A stretch of 5,804 bases of DNA from Desulfobulbus sp. (lineage in GTDB: Bacteria; Desulfobacterota; Desulfobulbia; Desulfobulbales; Desulfobulbaceae), in NCBI GenBank assembly GCA_030602145.1, contig JAUWAH010000178.1:1-5804 (forward strand), written 5' to 3'. Shown here piece after piece: positions 1 to 5,290 of this stretch. The stretch's first letter is position 1, and every line of letters begins with the position of its first letter. The notes under the pieces were generated by a model, which saw only the letters and a program-made list of their open reading frames with translations, had not been told where the DNA came from and made no database searches. Position numbers and translations under genes: made by a program.

Positions 1-1511
1 TCTGGACCAGGAACGAACAGCACAGCCTAGCGCCCTTTCATCCTCCGGAAATCCACAGCGTCGACCTGGCCGGGCTGGCCCTTGAACTGGCCCTCTGGGG
101 GGTCGCCGATCCCGGCCAACTGCGCTGGCTCGATCCGCCCCGAACCGGTCCCTTCCGCCAGGCACTGCACCTGCTGCGTGCCCTGGACGGACTCGACGAG
201 GCCGGTCGGATCACCGCCACCGGCCGGCAACTGGCCACCCTTCCCGTCCACCCCCGGCTCGGCCACCTGCTGCTCACCGCCCGGTCGATGGGCCAGACCG
301 GGCTGGGCTGCGATCTCGCCGCCCTGTTGAGCGAACGCGACCCGATGCGGGGAAACCGCGCTGCGGCCACCGCCAGCCTGGCCTTGCGGCTCGACCTGCT
401 CGCCGACTGGCGCCAGGGCGGCGACGGCCGGGCCAGAGGGGCCGGTGTGGATCCCCACCTCTGCAGGAGGATCGACCGCACCGCCCGGCAATGGCTGCGG
501 ATGCTGAAAGACCGGCCGGGTGTCACCGATCCGGCTGCCATCGGTCCGCTGCTGGTCAGCGGGTATCCCGACCGGGTGGCGCGACGCCGGCCAAGGCAGC
601 GGGACCGGTACCTGCTCACCTCCGGCAAGGGGGCAATGCTGCCGCCGGCCGATCCGCTGGCGACCTGCGAGTACCTGGCCATCGCTCACCTCGACGGCGG
701 CCAGGGCGACGGTCGCATTTTCCTGGCGGAAGGGTTGAGCCTGGACACCGTGCGGCGGGAGCACGGCCATTTACTGACTGTCCGGGAGCAGGTGGATTGG
801 GACGACACCCTGGCCAGGGTGGTGGCGGTGCGGCGGGAACGGCTGGGTGAGATCGTGGTGGCGGAGCAGCCCTTGACCGATGTCGATCCCGAAACGGTCC
901 GTGCAGCCCTGCGGGAGGGCATCCGGCGGATGGGTCCATCCTGTCTGCCCTGGAGTCGGGAAGCCCGCCAGTTCCAGGCCCGCGTTCTCTGTCTGCGCAC
1001 CTGGCGGCCGGAGGAGGATTGGCCCGATCTGGGTGATGAGGCGCTGATCGGCGATCTGGCCTGGCTGGACCCTTTTCTCACCGGTCTCGACCGGGCCGAC
1101 CACCTGGGTCGGCTCGACCTGGTCGGCATCTTCCACACCCTGCTCGGCTGGGACCGGCAACAGCGGCTGGCACGACTGGCGCCGGTCACCTGGACCGTGC
1201 CCAGCGGCTCCGCCATCCGTCTCGACTACCGGATCGGCGAGACTCCGGTCCTGGCGGTGCGCATCCAGGAACTCTTCGGCCTGACCGAGACACCGGCCGT
1301 TTGCGGCGGCACAGTGCCGCTCCTGCTCCACCTGCTGTCCCCGGCCCGCCGCCCCATCCAGGTGACCAGCGATCTGGCCGGATTCTGGCGGCGGGGCTAT
1401 CCGGAGGTAAAAAAGGAACTCAAGGGTCGGTATCCCAAACACTTCTGGCCCGACGACCCGCTCCTTGCCGAACCCACCCGCGGGGTCAAACGCACCGGGC
1501 GACCGGCGTGA
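1..1511 (+). CDS. hrpB: ATP-dependent helicase HrpB, C-terminal part (5' end outside window)
   Basis: HrpB is a DEAH-type NTP-dependent helicase, presumed to act on RNA; its cellular role is poorly defined. The reading frame is open from position 3 to the TGA at 1509-1511, giving 502 visible residues. HrpB is usually somewhat over 800 residues, so the two RecA-like motor domains lie upstream of the window. In visible-fragment numbering, residues ~15-35 carry the family stretch PPEIHSVDLAGLALEL and then the LDPP segment, which open the helicase-associated (HA2/winged-helix) region. LPVHPRLGHLLL (~80-91) and LLSERD (~109) are also typical of HrpB. The C-terminal HrpB-specific domain ends with GRYPKHFWPDDP (from ~475), a strong family signature just before the stop. 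No frameshift or internal stop is seen. The next gene converges from the opposite strand 22 bp away, with no obvious terminator hairpin between them. Family assignment is firm; physiological role is not. Confidence 0.95.
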   Translation, partial: WTRNEQHSLAPFHPPEIHSVDLAGLALELALWGVADPGQLRWLDPPRTGPFRQALHLLRALDGLDEAGRITATGRQLATLPVHPRLGHLLLTARSMGQTGLGCDLAALLSERDPMRGNRAAATASLALRLDLLADWRQGGDGRARGAGVDPHLCRRIDRTARQWLRMLKDRPGVTDPAAIGPLLVSGYPDRVARRRPRQRDRYLLTSGKGAMLPPADPLATCEYLAIAHLDGGQGDGRIFLAEGLSLDTVRREHGHLLTVREQVDWDDTLARVVAVRRERLGEIVVAEQPLTDVDPETVRAALREGIRRMGPSCLPWSREARQFQARVLCLRTWRPEEDWPDLGDEALIGDLAWLDPFLTGLDRADHLGRLDLVGIFHTLLGWDRQQRLARLAPVTWTVPSGSAIRLDYRIGETPVLAVRIQELFGLTETPAVCGGTVPLLLHLLSPARRPIQVTSDLAGFWRRGYPEVKKELKGRYPKHFWPDDPLLAEPTRGVKRTGRPA

Positions 1512-1533
1512 ACCGGAGCAACACCGCCGATGT

Positions 1534-2304
1534 TCACTCCAGGTAGATCATTTTCCTGGTCATGCCGCCGTCGACCACGAACGACTGACCGGTGATGAAG
1601 CCGGCCTGATCGGAAAGCAGGAAGGCGACCAGGGCGGCGACATCCTCGGGTATGCCGACCCGACCGGCCGGATGCTGGCCGTGGTCTTCCGGCCGCGTGG
1701 ATGATTCGACCGGTCCGCTGGGGTCATGCATGGTGCTGACATCGATCCAGCCGGGTAGCACGCAGTTGACACGGATGCGATGGGCAAAGGAGATGGCCAG
1801 CGCATGGGTCAGGCTCATCAGGCCGCCTTTGGAGGCGGAATAGGGCTCGGTGTTGGGTTCTGACTGCAGGGCTCGGGTGGAGGCGATGTTGACCATGGCA
1901 CCCCGCCTTTTAGCGAGATAAGGCGCGGCATGCTTGGCCATCAGAAAAGAGCCGGTCAGGTTGACGCGGAGGATCTGTTCCCAGGCGTCGAGCGACAGGT
2001 CGGTGACCGGCACCCGGGCTGGATTGGCGATGCCGGCGTTGTTGACCAGGCCGTCAAGCCCGCCGAAGGTGGCCAGGGTTTCGGCGATGCAATGCGCCAC
2101 CGCCGTCTCCGAACCGACGTCGGTGGGCACGAGGACAACCCGATCCGGGGTGTCCACCGTTGCCAGCAACTCCTTGCCTGCTTCGACGGCGCAGTCGGCC
2201 ACCACCACCGAGGCGCCTCGGTGGGCCAGATAGCGGACAATGGCCCGGCCGATGCCCTGGGCACCGCCGGTTACAACGAAGATCTTTCCGGTGTAATCAT
2301 CCAT
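1534..2304 (-). CDS. Short-chain dehydrogenase/reductase (SDR), classical type
   Basis: A 256-residue cytoplasmic NAD(P)-dependent oxidoreductase of the classical SDR family, full length for the family. Visible motifs are the cofactor glycine motif TGGAQGIG (12-19), NNAG (88-91), the structural Asn of VNLTG (N115), catalytic Ser142, and YSASK with Tyr155 and Lys159. PGW (184-186) and the C-terminal FITGQ..VVDGG (236-247) also fit. An acidic residue, Asp37, sits at the end of the second beta strand; in this family that usually favours NAD(H) over NADP(H). The tail [11 protein letters not shown] occurs in a subset of SDRs. The substrate cannot be read from sequence; FabG-like 3-oxoacyl reductase, sugar/polyol or alcohol dehydrogenase are all possible. 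The start is ATG at 2304, with only a weak GAG purine stretch ~7 nt upstream. A small ORF with a much better ribosome binding site ends 10 nt upstream, so translational coupling is possible. Confidence 0.93.
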   Translation of the reverse strand: MDDYTGKIFVVTGGAQGIGRAIVRYLAHRGASVVVADCAVEAGKELLATVDTPDRVVLVPTDVGSETAVAHCIAETLATFGGLDGLVNNAGIANPARVPVTDLSLDAWEQILRVNLTGSFLMAKHAAPYLAKRRGAMVNIASTRALQSEPNTEPYSASKGGLMSLTHALAISFAHRIRVNCVLPGWIDVSTMHDPSGPVESSTRPEDHGQHPAGRVGIPEDVAALVAFLLSDQAGFITGQSFVVDGGMTRKMIYLE

Positions 2305-2314
2305 GATGATCTCG

Positions 2315-2443
2315 CTAAAAGTGGATTTCTGTCATTTCGAGAAGTGCTGCGACGAAAAATCTCTCTTGTCTTGCGGAGAGTTCTCGCTCTGCTCGATAGG
2401 ACAAAACGACCGTTTTCCGACTCTTTCCCAATCCCTCACCCAT
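2315..2443 (-). CDS. Possible 42-residue small ORF overlapping a palindromic repeat
   Basis: On the minus strand an ATG at 2443 follows a near-ideal Shine-Dalgarno GGAGG (2450-2454) at 6 nt spacing. It opens a frame of 42 codons, beginning [13 protein letters not shown] and ending LLEMTEIHF, that stops with TAG at 2315-2317. It lies 52 nt after the hydrolase stop and 10 nt before the SDR ATG, on the same strand as both. No domain, signal peptide or membrane segment is recognisable; the peptide is basic and charged. Most of it is a translation of the palindromic repeat at 2330-2403, and such repeats often create spurious ORFs, so I treat it as doubtful. The strong ribosome binding site is the only positive evidence. 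It could be a leader ORF that carries ribosomes to the weakly initiated SDR gene. Confidence 0.25.
   Translation of the reverse strand: MGEGLGKSRKTVVLSYRAERELSARQERFFVAALLEMTEIHF
2330..2403. repeat. Decayed palindromic interspersed repeat (74 bp)
   Basis: The outer arms TGTCATTTCGAG (2330-2341) and CTCGATAGGACA (2392-2403) are inverted repeats matching at 10 of 12 positions. Inside them CTCTC (2361-2365) pairs with GAGAG (2376-2380) around a 10-nt loop, so the whole element folds as one imperfect hairpin. The arm sequences resemble the small GTCATTTCGAGC...GAGAAATCTC palindromic repeats scattered between genes in many bacteria, recalled from general knowledge rather than searched. Read on the minus strand, the inner stem is followed by ATTTTT, so it could also act as a weak terminator or RNA-processing site between the hydrolase and SDR genes. 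Confidence 0.5.
2403..2416. promoter_or_regulatory. Short perfect palindrome AAAACG-AC-CGTTTT
   Basis: A 14-bp dyad with two 6-bp arms and a 2-bp centre, about 100 bp upstream of the SDR start and directly abutting the palindromic repeat. Size and symmetry suit a dimeric regulator's binding site, but no regulator gene is nearby and it lies within the possible small ORF. It could be chance. Confidence 0.15.
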
Positions 2444-2495
2444 AACTCACCTCCGTCCGGGTTGGTATCGAACGCCGGCACGGCCAATGGGATCG

Positions 2496-3146
2496 TTACC
2501 TCGCCTCGCGGCCAAGCATCGGGTTGTGGGCCCGCTCCTCGCCGATGGTGGTTGCCCGCCCATGGCCGGGATAGACGATGGTTTCGTCGGCCAGCGGCAG
2601 GAGGATACGGTGGATGCTGTCCAGCAACCGGCCATGGTCATACCCGGGGAACAAGCCGGGCAGAACGGCGCCGATCTTGCCCCGCATCAAGGTGTCGCCG
2701 GAGAAGACCACCCCGTGGCCGTGCAAACAAATCGAGTCCGCGCTGTGTCCCGGAGTGTGGAGCACCGTGAGTTCGATATCGTCCATGATGAGGACCTCGC
2801 CGTCGTTCAACCTTCTGTCCGGTGCAAAGGGCAGGCGAAAGGGCGTGAAGGACAACCCTGGAATGATCAGGTGCGGCGCGAGCGGCGGTTCAGCCGGATC
2901 ATCGGCCTGGTAGGCGGCAAAGGGTGCGCCGGTTGCTTCGCGCAGGGGGGCCAGACCGGAACAGTGGTCGACATGGGCATGGGTGAGCACGATCCAGGCG
3001 ACCGAAAACCCGCCCTCCCGCACCGCTGTCAGGATACGCTCCGCCTGGACGCCCGGATCGATGACCAGACAGCGGCGGCTCGTCTCCGAAGCGACCAGGT
3101 AACAGTTGGCGTTGAAGGAATCGCCTGCGAGGGTCTGCACGAGCAT
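2496..3146 (-). CDS. Glyoxalase II-like MBL-fold metallo-hydrolase
   Basis: A 216-residue cytoplasmic metallo-beta-lactamase-fold hydrolase of the short glyoxalase II-like (YcbL/GloC-like) type. Such proteins bind two metal ions and commonly hydrolyse thioesters such as S-lactoylglutathione. Visible metal ligands are THAHVDH (His56, His58, Asp60, His61), His134 in TPGHS, Asp151 in SGDT and His195 in YPGHG, so the full set is present. The N-terminus GDSFNANCYLV is typical of this subgroup. The loop after SGDT reads LMRGKIGAVLPGLFPGYDH and departs from the usual GSIGRTD-type loop, so the substrate may differ. The start is ATG at 3146, supported by AGGAG (3154-3158) at 8 nt spacing. An in-frame extension to 3320 is possible but has an arginine- and proline-rich, non-conserved look and would precede the family's normal N-terminus. 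The gene runs divergently from the Nif11-like gene. Confidence 0.92.
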   Translation of the reverse strand: MLVQTLAGDSFNANCYLVASETSRRCLVIDPGVQAERILTAVREGGFSVAWIVLTHAHVDHCSGLAPLREATGAPFAAYQADDPAEPPLAPHLIIPGLSFTPFRLPFAPDRRLNDGEVLIMDDIELTVLHTPGHSADSICLHGHGVVFSGDTLMRGKIGAVLPGLFPGYDHGRLLDSIHRILLPLADETIVYPGHGRATTIGEERAHNPMLGREAR

Positions 3147-3282
3147 GGTCACATCTCCTGTCCGAAGGTAGGATTTCGCGGAAGGCCCTCGGTTCACGGG
3201 GGCCGGTGCGGGCACATTCAACCAGTCGGATCCCGTCGGCCTCCGGCGCCGGGCCCCAACCGTCACAAAAATGAAGAGAAAG

Positions 3283-3316
3283 CGACAAGAGGCAACGATT
3301 TTGTCGATCTTTGTCG
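3283..3316. promoter_or_regulatory. Cluster of CGACAA/TTGTCG half-sites
   Basis: CGACAA at 3283-3288 is followed by TTGTCG at 3301-3306 (inverted, 12-nt gap). TTGTCGA then recurs directly at 3301-3307 and 3311-3317, which is one helical turn apart (10 bp). Three copies of a 6-mer with helical phasing in a divergent promoter region suggest an operator, but no regulator is identified. One copy overlaps a GTCGAC palindrome. Confidence 0.25.
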
Positions 3317-3391
3317 ACATCCTGCGGCGTCACTCCAGCCGGCATGAGCTTAACAGGCTGAATATACGTGCCGGTGAAACGATCACAAAAA

Positions 3392-3407
3392 TGGACCGGT
3401 TTTTGCC
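3392..3407 (+). promoter_or_regulatory. Candidate sigma-54 (-24/-12) promoter for the Nif11-like gene
   Basis: TGGACCGGTTTTTGCC carries the invariant GG (3393-3394) and GC (3405-3406) separated by exactly 10 nt, the sigma-54 spacing. It matches TGGCACG at 5 of 7 positions and has TTGC at the -12 element. Transcription would begin near 3418, giving a leader of about 90 nt that contains the 3431-3455 hairpin. GG-N10-GC alone arises often by chance in GC-rich DNA. The TGG and TTGC matches and the position ahead of the gene raise the odds. No enhancer-binding-protein gene is in the window. Confidence 0.35.
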
Positions 3408-3506
3408 TTTCCCGATGCAACACCTGCTCACCACCCCTCTGGTTGATACGGGTGGGAGGATGCTGACCAAAAAGAATGCGGAAACCTAACATGAGTGGAG
3501 CGCACA

Positions 3507-3728
3507 ATGTCAAAGAAAAATGTCGAAGAATTGCTGATCGCCGGTGGGGCCGATGAATCACTGCGGCAAAAATACGATGCCCTCAAAACCAAGGATGAAT
3601 TTATCGATCAGGCCAAGGCCGATGGCTATGCGTTTACCATCGACGACCTGGATGCCGTGCTGCGCGAATCCGGCGACGCCTTCGAATCCTTCGGCAACCC
3701 GCCCAAGAGAATGATCTGGTGGCAATGA
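3507..3728 (+). CDS. Nif11-like leader-peptide family protein (orphan RiPP-precursor-like)
   Basis: A 73-residue protein that is mostly a Nif11-like domain. N-terminal residues ~1-52 show the family pattern: a helix with LL, a short acidic turn, LRQKYDALKTKDEFIDQAKADGY-type spacing (19-41), then FTIDDLDAVL (43-52). Nif11-like domains act as leader peptides of ribosomal natural products (nitrile hydratase/Nif11-derived peptides) or occur as small proteins near nitrogen-fixation genes. The ~21-residue tail after the domain ends GNPPKRMIWWQ. It has no Cys, two Ser and no Thr, and no clear double-glycine site, so a classical lanthipeptide or thiazole core is unlikely. The start is ATG at 3507, preceded by GTGGAG (3495-3500) at 6 nt; that same GTG could serve as a start four codons earlier but is better read as the ribosome binding site. 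No modification enzyme, protease or ABC exporter lies in the window, so the function is open. A strong hairpin begins 22 nt past the stop. Confidence 0.85.
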   Translation: MSKKNVEELLIAGGADESLRQKYDALKTKDEFIDQAKADGYAFTIDDLDAVLRESGDAFESFGNPPKRMIWWQ

Positions 3729-3750
3729 CCCCAACTCTCAGGCGATGAAC

Positions 3751-3797
3751 GGTTCGCCCGCCGCACTCCTGCCCGGCACGGAGACGGCGGGCGAACC
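3751..3797 (+). terminator. Strong stem-loop after the Nif11-like gene
   Basis: GGTTCGCCCGCCG (3751-3763) and CGGCGGGCGAACC (3785-3797) form a perfect 13-bp GC-rich stem. The 21-nt loop could add a small CTCC/GGAG inner stem. It starts 22 nt after the Nif11-like stop, where a terminator would sit. No T-run follows directly; the first is at about 3823-3827. It may therefore be a factor-dependent terminator, a 3' mRNA stabiliser, or a structured element in read-through RNA rather than a classical intrinsic terminator. Confidence 0.5.
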
Positions 3798-4037
3798 ATC
3801 CTTGCCCCGGCCATCCGCCAATTTTTCCTTCAACGCCACGCTTTGGTCGCCTTTTCCCGGTGAGCAATCCGTCGGCCCCATGATGTCCCGGCCATCCCCC
3901 CATCCCCTGCCCGTCCACACCGTTTCCTTTGAGTATCAATGGCGCCAGGTTCGCTGACATATCTTTTTCAACGCGAATACCCTTGACGACAACCGGTTTC
4001 ATTTGAAAAGATGCACTATGCATTGCGCTTGCCAGGC

Positions 4038-4052
4038 TGCCGACGGTCGGCA
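4038..4052. promoter_or_regulatory. Perfect 15-bp palindrome upstream of the FIST gene
   Basis: TGCCGAC-G-GTCGGCA has two perfect 7-bp arms around a single base, about 80 bp upstream of the FIST start. An odd-length dyad with a one-base centre is a plausible operator for a dimeric repressor or activator. With such a short centre it is less likely to work as an RNA hairpin. No regulator is identified. Confidence 0.25.
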
Positions 4053-4132
4053 CCTCCTCCCTGTCTCGTTGACAAGTGCATTACGGCGCCCATGGCGAAG
4101 ACCACAACCCGAACGCGGCGAGGACAACAACC

Positions 4133-5272
4133 ATGCAACTGTGTTTTGATGCCACAGGCGAGGTGGACGGGTTCAGACGGATGGCCACAGATCTGGTCCG
4201 GAATGAATCCGTCAAGTCCATCATGGTGCTGGCCTGTGACGGCAACAACTGGTCGCCGTCGTCCATCGATCCCATTGTCCGGGCCCTGCCCGTCCCCCTC
4301 TTCGGCGGCCTATTTCCGCAGATCATCTGGAACGGCCTCCATCACGAGCGGGGCACCCTGGTGGTCGGTCTGTCCAAGAGACCGGATATCGTCTGCATCG
4401 GCAACCTGAGCGATCCCGAGGCAGACTATTGCACCGCTCTCGATGCCCATGCCGAACTGTTGACGCAAACAGGCACCGGTGAAGACACCCTCCTTGTTTT
4501 TGTCGACGGCCTCGGCAAGCGTATCGGGGCGCTGGTGGAGTCGCTGTTCGACTGCTTCGGGCTGGAGCGCAACGTCATTGGCGGCGGGGCCGGTTCGCTC
4601 TCGTTCGTACAGAAACCCTGCCTGATCACCCCGACCGGCATAGTGGCGGACGCGGCCTTGGTGGTGCGGCTGCCCGCGGCCAGCGGTGTCGGAGTTTCCC
4701 ACGGCTGGCAGCCGATCAGCGCCAGCATGAAGGTGACCGAGGCCGAACGCAACACCATCCTCACCCTTGACTGGCAGCCGGCCTTCGAGGTGTACCGCCG
4801 TCTGGTGGAAGCGCACAGCGGCCGGACCTTCACCGGAGACAATTTCTTTGACCTGGCCAAATGCTACCCGTTCGGCATCAACAAGATGGGCAGCGAGGTG
4901 GTGGTGCGAGACCCCTTGATGGTGGCCCCAAACGGCGGTCTGGTGTGCGTGGGCGAGGTCCCCAGGGGGTCCTTCGTCCGCCTTCTCCATGCCACTCCGG
5001 AAACGCTGCTCGATGCCGTGAGCCGCGCCCGGCAACTGGCCGAACAGTCGCTGCCGGAAACGGTCGCCGGCGAACCCGTCGGGTTGTTCATCGACTGCAT
5101 CTCACGCGCCCTGTTTCTCGGCGAGCGCATGGTCGATGAACTGCGCACGGCTGCCGCCGGCGGAACCATGTTCGGAGCCCTGACCTTGGGCGAGATAGCC
5201 AACAACGGCCGCGATTATCTCGAATTCTACAACAAGACGGCAGTGTTGGCGTTGTTGAGCGCCGACAGTTGA
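4133..5272 (+). CDS. FIST-domain (FIST_N + FIST_C) sensory protein
   Basis: A 379-residue cytoplasmic protein made almost wholly of the FIST N and C domains, a sensory module proposed to bind small ligands (possibly amino acids) and usually found attached to or beside signalling proteins. The N domain covers about residues 25-205, including GGGAGSLSF (150-158). The C domain covers about 215-365, with the family marks DCISRALFLGE (321-331), GALTLGEIANNG (348-359) and LEFYNKT (363-369). No transmembrane segment, kinase or methyl-accepting region is seen, so it is a stand-alone sensor. The start is ATG at 4133 with GAGGA (4120-4124) at 8 nt. An in-frame GTG at 4076 would add 19 residues of non-conserved look and is rejected. 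The next gene begins 18 bp after the stop in the same frame, pointing to co-transcription and a partnership in one signalling pathway. Confidence 0.93.
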   Translation: MQLCFDATGEVDGFRRMATDLVRNESVKSIMVLACDGNNWSPSSIDPIVRALPVPLFGGLFPQIIWNGLHHERGTLVVGLSKRPDIVCIGNLSDPEADYCTALDAHAELLTQTGTGEDTLLVFVDGLGKRIGALVESLFDCFGLERNVIGGGAGSLSFVQKPCLITPTGIVADAALVVRLPAASGVGVSHGWQPISASMKVTEAERNTILTLDWQPAFEVYRRLVEAHSGRTFTGDNFFDLAKCYPFGINKMGSEVVVRDPLMVAPNGGLVCVGEVPRGSFVRLLHATPETLLDAVSRARQLAEQSLPETVAGEPVGLFIDCISRALFLGERMVDELRTAAAGGTMFGALTLGEIANNGRDYLEFYNKTAVLALLSADS

Positions 5273-5290
5273 CCACCGACGAGGCCACGG

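Larger units (their letters stand above)
3147..3506. other. 360-bp divergent intergenic control region
   Basis: This region separates the divergently transcribed hydrolase and Nif11-like genes. Its hydrolase-proximal part (3147-3260) is GC-rich with no clear promoter. The part near the Nif11-like gene (3261-3500) is more AT-rich. It holds an 11-bp direct repeat (3263-3273 and 3383-3393), three CGACAA/TTGTCG half-sites (3283-3316), and an inverted repeat CCGGCA/TGCCGG (3339-3344 and 3369-3374) around a small inner AGC/GCT stem. It also holds a sigma-54-like site (3392-3407) and a second hairpin CCACCC/GGGTGG (3431-3436 and 3450-3455). I recognise no known riboswitch class. A 72-codon plus-strand frame here (3271-3489) has no ribosome binding site or recognisable protein. 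Confidence 0.6.
3729..4132. other. 404-bp gap without a convincing gene
   Basis: Between the Nif11-like stop and the FIST start I see no supported coding region. The gap opens with a strong stem-loop (3751-3797). It also has CCCGGCCATCC twice (3807-3817 and 3889-3899 approximately), an ATGCA-CTA-TGCAT dyad (4011-4023) and a perfect TGCCGAC-G-GTCGGCA dyad (4038-4052). Possible FIST promoters are weak: TTGACG (3983-3988) with AAAGAT (4007-4012) at 18-nt spacing, or TGGCGCCAGGTTCGCT (3940-3955), which keeps sigma-54 GG-N10-GC spacing but has TCGC instead of TTGC. A 70-codon frame at 3745-3957 is Pro/Ser-rich with a poor ribosome binding site and looks spurious. Confidence 0.55.

Noticed and set aside
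27..1442. Long minus-strand frames (up to ~247 codons) opposite hrpB
   Set aside because: They are antisense to a clearly conserved protein, and their products have biased Gly/Pro/Arg/Gln content without domains.
3147..3320. In-frame N-terminal extension of the hydrolase (58 residues)
   Set aside because: The ATG at 3146 has a good AGGAG site and gives the normal family N-terminus; the extension is arginine/proline-rich and looks non-coding.
3271..3489. 72-codon plus-strand frame in the divergent region
   Set aside because: No ribosome binding site and no recognisable features; it overlaps the repeats and the candidate promoter.
3495..3506. GTG start four codons before the Nif11-like ATG
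   Set aside because: That GTGGAG is better explained as the ribosome binding site for the ATG at 3507.
3940..3955. Second sigma-54-like site before the FIST gene
   Set aside because: Keeps GG-N10-GC but lacks the conserved TTGC element; such spacing is frequent by chance in GC-rich DNA.
3745..3957. 70-codon Pro/Ser-rich plus-strand frame just after the Nif11-like gene, considered as a second peptide
   Set aside because: Poor ribosome binding site (AGG only 3 nt from the ATG), begins inside the stem-loop region, and has no Nif11 or other leader pattern.
3634..4053. 139-codon minus-strand frame across the 3729-4132 gap
   Set aside because: Overlaps the Nif11-like gene antisense, low-complexity Gly/Arg-rich product, no domain signature; typical of chance frames in GC-rich DNA.
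4076..4132. GTG start that would lengthen the FIST protein by 19 residues
   Set aside because: The ATG at 4133 has a clear GAGGA site at 8 nt; the extension has no conserved look.
4310..5035. 241-codon minus-strand frame opposite the FIST gene
   Set aside because: Antisense to an intact, well-recognised FIST protein; no domain features of its own.
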